This document shows, one piece after another, positions 1-10,702 of a DNA stretch of 64,000 nucleotides. Each line of letters starts with the position of its first letter. Position 1 is the first letter of the stretch. This DNA is from Trifolium pratense (lineage: Eukaryota; Streptophyta; Magnoliopsida; Fabales; Fabaceae), in NCBI RefSeq assembly GCF_020283565.1, contig NC_060059.1, positions 45,156,572 through 45,220,571 of the forward strand, in the 5' to 3' direction. The position numbers and the translations under genes were made by a program. Under the pieces are notes generated by a model. It was not told the origin of the DNA. It saw nothing but the letters and a program-made list of their open reading frames with translations, and ran no database searches.

Positions 1-1577
1 AACTTTTCTACATACTTATTATTTTTTGTTGATATAAGTTTGGATACTAATTTCATATATTTGAATTTAGGTTTAGTTATTTGGCTAAGGTAAAGAAAGT
101 TTAGTATTTTAGAAGAATTTAACATGTCAACTTATTATTTGGTTAAAAAAGTGATATTATTCTTATAAATATCTCACTATTTTTTTTCGAGCCGTAACTT
201 ACATATTTTTTTTAATACTTTAGAATATGTACTTATTTTATTTAAATAGTTAAATTATTATTATTTAAATCAAATTAATAATTTTGGAAATTTTAGTAAA
301 TTTCAGAGCACATACACACACACACACACACACACACTATATTTTGACGCATGAGCATTGATAATTGATGATTTTCATTTTTTTTCTTGAAAAATTATAA
401 CTATTTACTCTACTCCTTCATACAATTGAAAGTCTCTCATATTTATAAAAAAGATGATTCTTGTTCTAATAATAAATTGATTTCTATTGAAGTTTCTTCT
501 CAAACATTTACTTGGTAAAATTATATCTCATATTTATTGGTCAAAAATTTAGAATATTTTTAGCCAGCGATTTTTTTTTCTTGGTTACAATTATTTATTT
601 TCTTTTTACTAAGCTTAATTCATTTTTTTTTATACATTTCTCATTTTTTTATGAGTTTTGTCCCCTCATTTTTGTCTTTTTTTTATTTAATAATTTTTAT
701 TTGGATTTCCAGTTTAGTTTAGTAGTGCTTGTTAGAATGCAATTTGTTTAGAAGTTTTTTTTAGAGTTGTCACATTATTACAATTAAGTATTTTATAAAG
801 AGCAGTTCAAAGCCATTTTTTTATACAATCGACACTTTTTCATTATGTACCCATTTCCTTATACAATTCTCTATGTATTCTTATACAATCGACATTTTTT
901 TATACAATTCTCTATATTGTCAAAAAAAAAAAAGAGTATCGAATTCTAATAAGGCAATTTCTTGAAAATATAAACATTTTCAAGAAATTTAAATCAATAA
1001 AACCAATATCATTCAGAAATTCATACACAAACCCATGCATGTTTTTGTGTTTTATCATCCTATCATTGTCATACATATTCATTTTTTTTATCCATCAAAA
1101 ACGTGTGTGGAATTAATTTCCACACTAACTAAACTAAAGATCACAATGAGCATAACTTGTTTTCAAATTGATTGCAGGTACCATTGCAGTCCCGACATAT
1201 TTTTTCCTGGCAAAATACTAATTAGAGTACACAATATACATGAAGTGATACATCATTCACTTCAAAATTGCTCAATCAATATATAGAGCAGACAGTATAT
1301 AAAATATGTACTAATTACACCACACATACGTAAAAGATGGTAAAAGAGAAGTAAAGTTTTTGCATCAAACACAAATTGTTAGTGCTAGTTATTGCTAGAA
1401 ATAAATGTATAAAATATGCTTGCAACATTAACAATAATATCTCACTCGTTGAATACAAAGAAAAAGAAAAAATACAATGAGATCACAAAAGTTTCAGAAA
1501 ACTACCATTCTTCTAAAATACTAATAACCCTTTGAAATAGAAACTTTACATGCCCATATATGTATGAGGAGGGGTTG

Positions 1578-1578
<1 letters not shown>
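1..1578. other. AT-rich intergenic DNA, no gene seen
   Basis: No gene can be supported here. The open frames are short, low in complexity and dominated by poly-T and poly-A runs (for example the Phe/Leu-rich frame at 512-751). There are no splice-consistent exons, no recognisable domains and no transposon termini. A dinucleotide repeat at 313-338 is the only distinct structure. Confidence 0.7.
313..338. repeat. (CA)n microsatellite
   Basis: About 13 uninterrupted CA units, visible directly. A likely polymorphic simple repeat with no implied function. Confidence 0.9.

Positions 1579-1632
<54 letters not shown>
1579..1632. repeat. (TA)n microsatellite, left flank of TIR element
   Basis: A long alternating TA tract that ends exactly where the terminal repeat of the 1.7-kb element starts. 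A shorter TA tract resumes at the other end of the element (from 3348). This suggests that the element inserted into a pre-existing (TA)n tract, or that the insertion site expanded afterwards. Confidence 0.9.
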
Positions 1633-1635
<3 letters not shown>

Positions 1636-1702
1636 GTTTTCTAACTTAGACCCTAGTTAGGTCTAAGTTAGCAAGGTGCACCTTTTGAGTTGGACAAAAA
1701 TA
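1633..1702 (+). repeat. left terminal inverted repeat with terminal hairpin
   Basis: It matches the reverse complement of 3279-3347. The first 40 bases also contain their own palindrome, CTAACTTAGACC facing GGTCTAAGTTAG, so this end alone can fold into a hairpin. Confidence 0.85.
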
Positions 1703-2544
1703 CCCATTTTTTTTTTTTTGAAACAATAGAGCAACTGGGGCATGTATGTAATTTGCATAATAAAAATACCCTTTTTTTTTTTTGAAACAATAGAACAACT
1801 ATTACATTTTTTAAATTTCTTCCAAATTTCGACCTCATTTTACGTGCGAATCGAACGCCGATTTCAAAAACTAATACCGGAAACCTTTGTAAAATTGAAA
1901 AACGATCAAAATCCATATAAGGAACGTCGAGTTTCGTTGAGTATTGAGGGAGATCGAACCGGGTCAAAAACCGGGTCGCACGACCCGTTTCTGCATAAAA
2001 CGGGTGGGAGGGACGATGAACAGTGCGCGTCGCCCACGCCCACTCTCACCGGCGGCGCGTGGGGGCGCGTGCGGCCTCAGGGAGGATCTATTTTTTTTTT
2101 ATTTTTTCATAATAAAGTAGTAGATAATATTCTGGAAATTTTGGTATATTGTATGAAATTTTTGGAGACACGAAACTATTTTTAGTTAATTAAATGAGTA
2201 AAAAGGTAATTAAAAATATTATAATTCCATAAAAAATTTCCAAAATTTTATGTAAAGTACTATGAATTATTTAGAACCCTCTTGTGTACCTCACTCTCCC
2301 TAGTTCAAGTCATGAAATTATTTTCACAAATTCCGCTGATTATTTAAAACCATTTAACAAATAATAAAAATAATTTCATAGATTTGTACTCTGAAACCAA
2401 TTGTTTTTTTATTTGTTTCTAATAAAATATTAGATAATATTCTGGAACTTTTGGTATATTTTATGAAATTTTTTGAGACCTGAAACTATTTTTCGTTAAT
2501 TAAATGAGATAAAACGGTAATTAAAAACTATTGTTTGCTTCTGA

Positions 2545-2830
2545 AACCATTTAGCTGGAAGAATGGTTTCAGAGAGTTATACTGTGAAACCATTCTAGCA
2601 GTAAAATGGTTTCAGAAGCAAACAATTAAAAATCAACTCCCCTGAAACCATTCTATCAGTGAAATGATTTCAAAGTGCAACGCTCTGAAACCATTGTACC
2701 AGCTAAATGGTTTCAGAATGGTTTCAGAAGCAAACAATTAAGAAATTACTCACTGAAACCATTCTACCAGTAAAATGGTTTCAGAGAGTTATACTGTGAA
2801 ACCATTCTACCAGCTAAATGGTTTCACAGT
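2545..2830. repeat. palindromic TGAAACCATT/AATGGTTTCA array inside the TIR element
   Basis: About ten alternating direct and inverted copies of the 10-11-bp arm, separated by spacers of about 8-25 bp such as CTACCAGTAA and AGAGAGTTATACTG. The same arms and very similar spacers (AGAGAGTTGTACAC) occur in the introns of the MULE about 10 kb away. Confidence 0.9.
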
Positions 2831-3278
2831 ATTATATAAAGATAATTAAAGGTAGTGAAAAATTGAGTTTTTTTTTTTTGTGTCCAAATCAAACGAACCA
2901 AGTCTCTATTTGTAGACAAAAAAAAATTATGAATTTTGGTATAAAAATAAAAAAATAAAAAATTAATTTACAACGAAATAATTGAGTTTAAAGTATTAAA
3001 TGAAAAAAAAAACACGCCAACCACCCAGCAGTTGACACGTGTCCTGCTTTTTTAAAATGAAATTTTCTCTCTCCAGACGCAGATCTAGTGTGGTGCATGC
3101 GCTGGCTTATCATGGAGATGGATGATTTAGACTGTCTGATTGATCCGACAGCCATGATGAGATCATCTCTTGGCCGTCTGATGGAAATCAACGGTCTGTA
3201 ACGGTGGTCCTGCGGTAGGCGCGCGACACTGGATCAGCGCCAATATGTTTTTTTTTTTTTTTATAAAAAAAGAAAGGT

Positions 3279-3347
3279 TATTTTTGTCCAACTCAAAAGG
3301 TGCACCTTGCTAATTTAGACCCAACTGGGTCTAAATTAGCAGCCCCC
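3279..3347 (-). repeat. right terminal inverted repeat with terminal hairpin
   Basis: Inverted partner of 1633-1702. Its private palindrome reads CTAATTTAGACC facing GGTCTAAATTAG. Relative to the left end, one position has changed in both arms, so pairing is kept. Confidence 0.85.
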
Positions 3348-4559
3348 ATATATATATATATATATATATTATATAATAATTAATTCACACAACCATTTTT
3401 TATTAGTATGAGATTGAAAAGTTAAGAAGAATGAAAGACTTAGTACCTACCCAAAAAATCAACATTAAAAGAGGTGATTGTTTCATCTTTCATAACAATT
3501 TATTTAATTTCATTATTTTATTAATCTTTCATAACATTTTTCTTATAGGGGGTGCACGCATATACTTATTATTCAATTATTAATTAATATTAGTAGGTGA
3601 AGGAAACAAAAGGATGCAGACAACATGCTTTGGAGATAATTGGACAAAGACACTAAATTGTGGTTACAAATACTATTAATTAATTGAGAGTTACATAATA
3701 AAGTAGATGAGGGAAATGCAAAGGCAAAAGATGTTATAGACCATTGACTATCAACAAAAAAATAACAAAAATGAATCATTGATTTGGAGTATGAATTATA
3801 ACCAACAAATAAATTTCGATCCATTGGCCTGCTCTATAAAAATAATTTTTTAGTAATTATAACTTTTTTGAAGACACTTAGTAATTATAACTTGAAAAGA
3901 TAAAAAATAATCAGAAAAGTGAATAAATAAAATAGTTGGAAATAAATTTATAAAATATTATAATTTCAAACAATAAATAAATATAAAATAATTCAACAAA
4001 TAAAAGAATTTACTTTTATTTATCTCCAATATTAACTACTATACAAAACACTCATTAAAATTATTTTAAAAAAGAATAGGATAATACGAAATTAATAAAA
4101 ATTGTTAAATGTCAAATTATTAATTTAGATTTTGCATTAGTACAATCTTTTTAAAAAAGTAGTATAAATTTTTTATCAGTGAAGCAAAGAAATTACTTTT
4201 GGATTTGGTAACCATAATTTGTAAGAAGTTTTTTTATTTTTACGATAATTGTATATAGTGATAATTTAAAATGATTTAGAAAAAAGTTGATGAAAATGTT
4301 TTAATAGAGATTGTAAACTTTTCTTGTAGAGTGCCACATCATCACAATGCTTGCTTATGAGCAATTCAACCTTCCTTTTACTAGTAAAAGATTTTTCTTA
4401 CTACTTTTGGCCTTATAAAAAGGCAAAACCGCAATAAAAAAAGTATCCATACAGTTTTCCTTTTTAATTAAAAAAAAAAACAGTATTTTTATTTTACGGT
4501 GCACAAAAATATAATTACGATTTCATGATCACAGAAAACGGGTCCAGTTACTGTGCATA
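3348..4559. other. AT-rich spacer between TIR element and MULE
   Basis: It begins with a (TA)n remnant (3348-3370). After that I see only AT-rich sequence with short spurious frames. The boundary with the MULE is not sharp: I see no TSD or classical TIR, and 4560 is chosen because the pyrimidine-rich leader begins near there. Confidence 0.5.
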
Positions 4560-4999
4560 AGCCCAAACTTATACACAGTGCATAAGCCCAATGCAATTGC
4601 TTCTCGCGCCCCCCTTGCTTCTCGCGCCCCCATGCAAAACAACAACTCTTCTCCTTTCGCAAAATCAACGCGCCAGACAAAACAATTCTCGCAAACCATA
4701 CCATCTTCCTCCTCACCGGAAACCCAAAACCTCCTCCTCTTCACCTTTCTGCTCAGAAATCGCACTCTCTCCTCTTCACCTTCGCTTCCGATTCGCTTTT
4801 TCTTCTTCCGATTCTCTTCTTCCTCGACAACGATTCGTTTTTAGTTTCAAGAACATAACGTAACCATCGCCATCAACCATCGCAAGAACATAACGTCACC
4901 GTTTCCTCTTCACCATCTTCGTCGAGTCGGTGCGTTTCATCTTCAAACATCATCATTCATCATTCATCGTCGTTCAACATTCATCACTGAACGAACCAA
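4560..4999 (+). promoter_or_regulatory. leader / promoter-proximal region of the Ulp1-like gene
   Basis: A CT-rich stretch (about 4600-4990) with repeated TTCTCGCGCC and short tandem words (GTGCATAAGCCC twice at 4552-4590) precedes the first plausible ATG at 5000. This composition is typical of a plant 5' untranslated leader. The overlapping frames at 4578-4863 are low-complexity Ser/Pro products of that composition and are not called. The transcription start is not identifiable. Confidence 0.45.
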
Positions 5000-5139
5000 A
5001 TGATGAAAAGAAAACAGGTTAACACAATGAATATTTACTTTGATTTTGATTTCAGAATTAGGTTTGATAATTTTGCATGCTTGAATATGTTTAACTTTGA
5101 TTCTGATATGCTATTACATTTTGAATTTGAAACTGATAT

Positions 5140-5465
5140 TCTACTTTGATTTTGATTTTGAGTTTGAATCTGATAAGCATGAATGTTGTTTTTGCCTGAA
5201 ACCATTAGGCAAGTATTTTGGTTTCACATTAGGCAAATATTTTGATTTTGATTCTGATAAACTTTGATTTTGATTTTGAGTTTGAATCTGATAAGCATAA
5301 GCATGAATGTTGTTTTTGCCTGAAACCATTAGGCAAGTATTTTGGTTTCACATTAGACAAGTATTTTGATTTTGATTCTGATAAACTTTGATTTTGATTT
5401 TGATTTTGAATCTGATAAGCATGAATGTTGTTTTTGCCTGAAACCATTAGGCAAGTATTTTGGTT
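5140..5465 (+). repeat. three tandem ~110-bp repeats in intron 1
   Basis: Each unit has GAATCTGATAAGCATGAATG, then GTTTTTGCCTGAAACCATTA, then GGCAAGTATTTTGGTTTC and a TTTGATTTTGATT run. The second unit carries an extra AAGCAT. Each unit includes the TGAAACCATT arm, here also closed as GCCTGAAACCATTAGGC. Confidence 0.85.
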
Positions 5466-5559
5466 TCTGATATGCTACTACATTTTTTATTTTGATTCTG
5501 ATATTCTACTACCTTGTATTAATTTTGGAATTTAGCATTATGTAAGTATTTTGAATTTA

Positions 5560-5690
5560 GCTTGTATTGATTTTGCTTGAAACCATTAGGCAAGTATTAT
5601 GGTTTCAAAAACAAAATATCAAAACCATAAAACCATGCTTATAGTTTCAATGTTATGTTTATCTTTTTTTAGGTGTTTTGTATAGCGGAT
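5560..5690 (+). repeat. module inverted-homologous to the transposase-gene intron and 5' region
   Basis: The stretch ending in TTTTTTTAGGTGTTTTGTATAG (20-nt core TTTTTTAGGTGTTTTGTATA) is nearly the reverse complement of 35430-35500, which lies in the intron of the - strand transposase gene and ends at the Athila-like insertion. A shorter version is found reversed at the last 25 bases of the window, upstream of the transposase ATG. So the two genes share sequence in inverted orientation at their 5' sides. Confidence 0.75.
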
Positions 5691-5762
5691 GTGTTCTCTG
5701 AGTACTGTTGTTCTGCATTATTGATTATCTTATTGATGTGGGAATGATTTTCACTGATGCAG

Positions 5763-6626
5763 GTTGAAAAATCTAAGGTTGTAGACGCACCAACCTTCAG
5801 CCTTGGACTAACACAGTCCGATGACTCAAAGGCTTCATCATCGCGTCCTTCTAGACAACTGAAGGGGAAAATAGAACAGACAAAAGCGAATGAAAAGAAG
5901 CAGTATAAAAAAACTGTGCATCAACAAAATGATGAAGGAAGTTCAGATGATGGTGAAAAAGTAAAGGGGAAAAAGCTGAAGGAAGTTACTGAGCCTGATC
6001 AGAGGTTGAGGCACAAAATGAGTATTCCTAAGGTCTACATCCTTATGCAATCCGTGAATACAAAAAAATTTAAAAAGAAGATAGTTGAGGAATTGAATCA
6101 ATTTGGGTTTGGAGGAATGTTGCACATATGCAACTGGACTAGGATCCACACATTCTTTGTGGATTGGATAGTGAATAATTTTGAGAAAGATCACATGTGG
6201 ATCAGATTGAGAAACACAGAGGTGCTCGAATTGAAAGAGGATGACGTCCACCGCGTCTATGAGCTTCCAATGGTGGGAAAGAAGATAAACACCGATCTTT
6301 GCTCGGATGCAGCGATAAATAGGTTGAGGAGAGAATTAGGACTGACCGAAAATTCTTCTCCATTTGTGAAGGTGGCAGAATTGGAGAGAGTATTGAATAC
6401 AACTGAGAAAGCAACCGCTTGGGTGAAGGGTGCAATATGTTACATAATTCACAACCTATTGTGCCCCACTAACCATAGCGATGTATCTCTACAGTATGCC
6501 CACATATTAGTAGATGCAGCCACCGCATTATCCCACAATTGGTGCTCACACATCCTTCAGTATATGAAAGAAGGCCTCCAAAGTCCAGGAGTTGCAAATC
6601 CGTTGGCGGATTTTCACTTCCTCATG
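5763..6626 (+). pseudogene. exon 2: charged region plus conserved N-terminal domain of the Ulp1-like protein
   Basis: 288 codons in phase 0 on both sides, intact. It opens with FSLGLTQ near residue 15 of the exon, then a Lys/Asp/Glu/Ser-rich segment. A folded region follows, with HICNWTRIHTFFVDWIVNNF and a leucine-rich RNTEVLELKEDDVHRVYELP block. This matches the N-terminal region often found before C48 domains in plant MULE proteins (DUF1985-like; assigned from memory of the family, not by search). The reading continues open past the donor (GT at 6627-6628) to 6764, but that stretch is intron containing the palindromic repeat. Confidence 0.7.
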
Positions 6627-6707
6627 GTAATAATTCTATATATAAATTCATATTATGTTAATACGTTTTTCAATATGTATAGAGATGAATTTCTGAATTT
6701 CTGTTTA

Positions 6708-6850
6708 AATGGTTTCAATAAGTTACAAACTGAAACCATTAGTCTTGTTAAATGGTTGCAATAGTTTATACGCTGAAACCATTAGTCTTGATAAATGGTT
6801 TCAGCATGTTATACACTGAAACCATTAGTCTTGTTAAATGGTTTCAATAA
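6708..6850 (+). repeat. palindromic AATGGTTTCA/TGAAACCATT array, intron 2
   Basis: At least six arms in alternating orientation, with spacers TAGTCTTGTTA or TAGTCTTGATA within a pair and GTTATACAC between pairs. The array lies wholly within the intron (6627-6895). Confidence 0.9.
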
Positions 6851-7167
6851 GTTGTATTTTTAAAACAACTGATTATGTATGATTTTATTGTGCAGATTAA
6901 CTACTTGGATAAAATGGGGAAGAGAAGCCCATTTCTGACTGGAAAATACAAGCACCCATCACTTCGTGATTGGGATGTGAAGATGGCAAACCAAGATCTT
7001 CAGAAGGTCTATGATGTTATGGGACTCGAGAATGGATTGACAGCTGGGGTCACACGACTGAATGCCACTAATGAAGGACCGGTAGTATTGTGTTTTGATG
7101 ATGATACATGTCTACTATCTAAGGTGAGAAAAAAATAACGATATAACTACCATTTAATGCAATATTT

Positions 7168-7205
7168 TGCCTGAAACCATTAATATTTTGCCTGAAACCA
7201 TTATA
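7168..7205 (+). repeat. two direct copies of the GAAACCATT arm, intron 3
   Basis: Two direct copies of TTTTGCCTGAAACCATTA about 22 bp apart. No inverted arm is present here, so this looks like a degenerate or founding state of the array. Confidence 0.8.
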
Positions 7206-7255
7206 ATTAAACTTATTTGGTTGTCTACTTATAAATTAAACAATATTTGATTAAA

Positions 7256-7515
7256 CTGTGCTCTGTACATGTGTCTTTGCTTCTGCAAATTCATCTTGAT
7301 CTGATTCTGTTCTACTTTCTCCGATAATAATTAAACTTATATGTGCTCTGTATATGTGTCTTTGCTCCTGCAAATTCATCTGGATCTGATTCTGTTCTCC
7401 TTTTTCTGGTTATAATTAAACTTATTTGGTTGTCGACTTCTAAAATGAACAAGATTTGTATATAAAACTGTGCTCTGTATGTGTCTTTGCTTCTGCAAAT
7501 TCATCTGGATCTGAT
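7256..7515 (+). repeat. three tandem copies of a 60-130-bp repeat in intron 3
   Basis: Copies start near 7256, 7339 and 7468. Each contains CTGTGCTCTGTA, then GTGTCTTTGCT, then CTGCAAATTCATCT and GATCTGATT. They lie just upstream of the exon-4 acceptor at 7546-7547. Confidence 0.8.
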
Positions 7516-7997
7516 TGTAACAAATCATATACATGCAACAATTGCAGGCAAAAATGCATCTTGATCATTGTAGGGCACGTATACAAATCTACACTACAAC
7601 CGCGGAAACATTGGAAAGAAGAATGTCTGAGGCAAATGTTCAAATTCAGGATGATAAAACAGATGAAAGAAATGTTGGAACTGAGGATGCTAATAATGAC
7701 GAGGGAAATGTTGGGAAAGAGGAGTGTAAAACTGAAGTGAGAAAAAGTTTGAGGTATAAATCATCAATCAAAAGAAGAAAAGTAGTTTCCAATGTAGAAT
7801 ATGGACAAGCAGATGATGGACAAGCACCACAAACATCCATGCCACAAACACCACTTTCATGTACACAAGAAACAATCTTGAAGTATCCACAATATTTTGA
7901 TCGCGGTGAAGCTACAAATGCAGGGTAAGTAATGACTATATATGATGCATGTTTTAATGCTTTTTTATTTGTGATGTACGTTTCAGTTTTTTATATG

Positions 7998-8163
7998 GTT
8001 TCAGTTTTGTTAACCCATTAATATTTACTAATACTATACATTGAAACCATTAGTCTTGTTAAATGGTTTCAGTTTTGTTATCCCGTTAATATTGAATAAT
8101 GTTATACACTGAAACCATTAAACTTGATAAATGGTTTCAGCATGTTATACACTGAAACCATTA
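7998..8163 (+). repeat. palindromic repeat array, intron 4, left of Harbinger
   Basis: Alternating AATGGTTTCA and TGAAACCATT arms with spacers such as TTTTGTTAACCCGTTAATAT. The Harbinger element landed in the TTA at the end of a GAAACCATTA arm. The array resumes at 11217. Confidence 0.9.
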
Positions 8164-8187
8164 GGGTCTGTTTGGTTCGGGGGTTTT

Positions 8188-8275
8188 GGAGGGGAGGTGA
8201 GGGGAGGGGAGGTAATATTTTAATTTTTTTGTGTTTGGTTCAATTTTTAGGAGGGGATATGAGGGGAGGGGAGGT
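8188..8275 (+). repeat. G-rich subterminal tract of the Harbinger left end
   Basis: Repeated GGGGAGG and GAGGGG words after the left TIR, with a second TGTTTGGTTC copy near 8233. The mirrored C-rich tract lies at 11041-11205. Such multi-G tracts could form G-quadruplexes; this is untested. Confidence 0.75.
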
Positions 8276-8504
8276 AAGCAGAATCCCTCCTAAACTCAAT
8301 TTTTGCTTCCCCCCAAATTGGGGGGATTTGGAGGGAAGCTTTTTTAAAGTTTATTAAACTGACAAAATTATCCTCAATATATTTTAGAATTCCAATATTA
8401 TCCTTATTACCATTTTTATTATTAGGTCTTTGTTGTCTGTATTGCTTATACTCCTTGTCTACCTCTGTTTGTACCTGTGGTGCCGTTGCTGCTCATCAAG
8501 TATG

Positions 8505-8740
8505 TATCTGCGTTTATTTGCGTTATTTCTTTTCTGCGTTTATATATATGACGTTTCTGCGTTTATGTACTAATGATGTGGTGTCGTGTTTCTGCGTTTC
8601 TGTAGTATGATGTGGTGTCTTGTTTCTGCGTTTATTTCTTTTCGTTGTTTTCCTGTACATACATATATATGCTTATTGCTTTTCTGCGTCATTTATTTTC
8701 GCGAGCATACATGGATATATGATCATTTGCGTTTATACAT
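8505..8740 (+). repeat. dispersed TCTGCGTTTA motif upstream of the Harbinger transposase
   Basis: Around eight copies of CTGCGTTT or TTGCGTTTA within about 230 bp, mostly preceded by TTT. The motif is not obvious elsewhere in the window. Its position 5' of the transposase suggests a promoter or transposase-binding region, which is inference. Confidence 0.65.
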
Positions 8741-8970
8741 ATATATGTGACTGTATTGTATTGTTTTGCTCTTCTTTTGAGAAAAGAATATATATGTATT
8801 GAGAATGAGAAATTGAAATTTGAGTAAATACATATTACTCTTCAAGCATCTGTAATGAAATTTGAATTTTTATATGTAGTTTAAATGTTAATTTTTTTAT
8901 AGGAGTATTGATAGTTTGTTAAACTATTATATGTGAAATTTATTTTTTTTAAAATATTTTATTGAATTAG

Positions 8971-9510
8971 ATGGATCATCAAGATCGAGAAATTGTTATT
9001 AATAGATGGTTTGATCTGCGTCGAAGAGCTGTAGCTCAACTTATGTGTGCAATTGTTGATGCTGGCTTCATGCTGACAAGTGGACTTATTACACCTTATA
9101 GAGGAGTTCGGTATCACTTGAAAGAATATTCGGCAAAAAATCCACCCCAAAATTACAAAGAATTGTTTAATCTCCGACATGCATCTTTACGCAATGCAAT
9201 TGAAAGAGCTTTTGGTGTATTGAAAAAAAGATTTGAGATTATATCTAATTCAACAGAGCCCAATTATGGAGTCAAAGCTCAAAAATTAATCATTTTTGCA
9301 TGTTGTATTCTTCACAATTATCTAATGAGCGCAGACCCAGATGAAGACCTTATAGCTGAAGTAGATGCTGAACTTGCAAATCAAAATCTATCTCAAGAAA
9401 ATCATCAAGCTTCAACAAGTGATAGGGACGAAGTTGCTTTGGGCGGGGTTATAAAAAATAGTGTTGCACATGAAATGTGGTTAAATTATGAAAATAATGT
9501 TTTTGCCTAA
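8971..9510 (+). pseudogene. PIF/Harbinger transposase, N-terminally / internally deleted (DDE_Tnp_4-type)
   Basis: 179 residues, against roughly 400 in intact family members. Residues 1-32 (MDHQDREIVINRWF... to LMCAIV) resemble the N-terminus. The protein then passes straight into VDAGFMLTSGLITPYRGVRY, the region around the second catalytic Asp, and on to the ASLRNAIERAFGVLKKRF block with the last acidic residue. The helix-turn-helix region and the first catalytic Asp are therefore missing, apparently by an in-frame internal deletion. The C-terminus (HEMWLNYENNVFA) looks complete. A splice acceptor (TTAG) directly precedes the ATG, so an upstream exon is possible. Confidence 0.8.
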
Positions 9511-9666
9511 ATAGTTTATCTTGTATGTTTTATTATTATTTTAATGTTTGATGTTCTTTGTTAAAGTAGTACTGAGTTTATTATGATGTTTAGCGAATGA
9601 TACTGAGACTTCATATTAAGATATATTTTAATTTTGTTATGTTATAATTGATCATTTTTATAGCTT

Positions 9667-10702
9667 ATGGCATCGAAAAAGCAATTATCAACCAACAATG
9701 GTAACTCTAGGACTTTGAGTTGGACTAGAGCCATGGACGATGCTCTTGTTGATGCTTTCATGCATGAATTTGAAAATGGTAACAAAGTTAATGGTACCTT
9801 CACATCAACAGCGTATGACCATATTACAGCTGAAATCAGTGCATTATTTGGGGGAAAAATTGACAGGGTGAAGATAAAAAACCGTTGGAAAACTTTGAAA
9901 AAAAACTTCACCGAATATTACGACATTTTTAAAGGTGGTATGAGTGGATTTTCTATGAATCCAACTACACAATTATGGGATGCTGAGCCAGAAGTTTGGG
10001 ATGCTCTAATTGCGGTAAGTTTTATAAATCTTGTATTTTGCAATATTTTTATTAATTAATAGTTGTATAACTATTGTGAAACTTATTTTTCAGTCAAAAC
10101 CAAAAGCGGCATATTGGAGAAATGTTCCACTTCCAAATTATGAGAAAATGGTGACACTTTATGGACCCAACCGAGCTGATGGCGATGAATCGGAGACTTT
10201 AAAGGAGACAAGAAAACAAAGTTCATCGGTCATCGATGAAGACTTTGTAGAAACTATTCAAGACATTGATGGTCATGTTGCTCAAAATGAGGTGAATTTA
10301 GAGGGTTTTGATGCTCCTCGTTTTGATTTTACTGTACCTGAAACACAATCATCAGACCCTTCTCCTATAGCAAGTGGTAGTAAAAAGAAGAAATTGAAAG
10401 TGGCTAAGAATAAAGAGTCAAACAATGAAATGATTGAAATGAAAGAGTCAATGAATATGGTTGCTGAGGCAATACGAGAAGGAAATGAAATAATGAGAGA
10501 ACGTCAAAAATATGATCTGCCTCCAATTTCTGGTCAAGAAACATGGAATTTAATAGAGGGTTGCGGGTGTGAGGCAGCGTCAGTGCCTGAGATATATTGT
10601 GCTGTCATGAAAGATGTTAACAAGCTTAGAATGATTCTCCAATGTCCACTTGAAGCACGCAAAGCTGTGATAATGCAACTGGTCTTTGGTTCATCAGATT
10701 AA
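9667..10702 (+). CDS. Myb/SANT-like DNA-binding protein of the Harbinger element
   Basis: Two exons, 9667-10014 and 10094-10702, joined in phase 0 across a GT/AG intron (GTAAGT donor, TTTTTCAG acceptor), give a 318-residue protein with no lesion. Residues 14-110 form a Myb/SANT-like domain (LSWTRAMDDALVDAFMHE, KIKNRWKTLKKNF, GFSMNPTTQLWDAEPEVWDA). A Ser/Lys-rich linker with KKKKLKVAK (possible nuclear signal) and a helical C-terminus follow. In PIF/Harbinger elements this second protein is known to assist DNA binding and nuclear import of the transposase. It could act in trans for related elements. Confidence 0.85.

Larger units (their letters stand above)
1633..3347. mobile_element. 1.7-kb non-autonomous TIR element in a (TA)n tract
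   Basis: The two ends are inverted repeats of about 70 bp (1633-1702 and 3279-3347), starting with a run of G and containing GCAAGGTGCACCTTTTGAG on both sides. No transposase frame is present. Inside are a GC-rich block (about 1960-2095), an array of TGAAACCATT/AATGGTTTCA palindromes (2545-2830), and a second mixed block with CACGTG (3000-3240). The TA target suggests a Tc1/mariner-like or Micron-like non-autonomous element, but I cannot assign the superfamily: the TSD cannot be measured inside a TA microsatellite. The frames at 1742-2185 and 1668-1967 run through the TIR and are not genes. Confidence 0.8.

Noticed and set aside
512..1286. Open frames of about 80 codons in the left intergenic region
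   Set aside because: They are Phe/Tyr/Ile-rich products of AT-rich DNA with no domain, intron signals or conservation cue.
1742..2185. 147-codon frame inside the 1.7-kb TIR element
   Set aside because: It runs from the TIR through a poly-T tract and a GC-rich patch. No family resemblance; more likely noncoding element sequence.
1633..3347. Helitron or CACTA origin of the 1.7-kb element
   Set aside because: It has long inverted termini (unlike Helitrons) and does not begin with CACTA.
4529..4863. Overlapping frames on both strands before the Ulp1-like gene
   Set aside because: All arise from the CT-rich leader. Ser/Pro-rich and Arg/Glu-rich mirror images on opposite strands are typical of composition, not coding.
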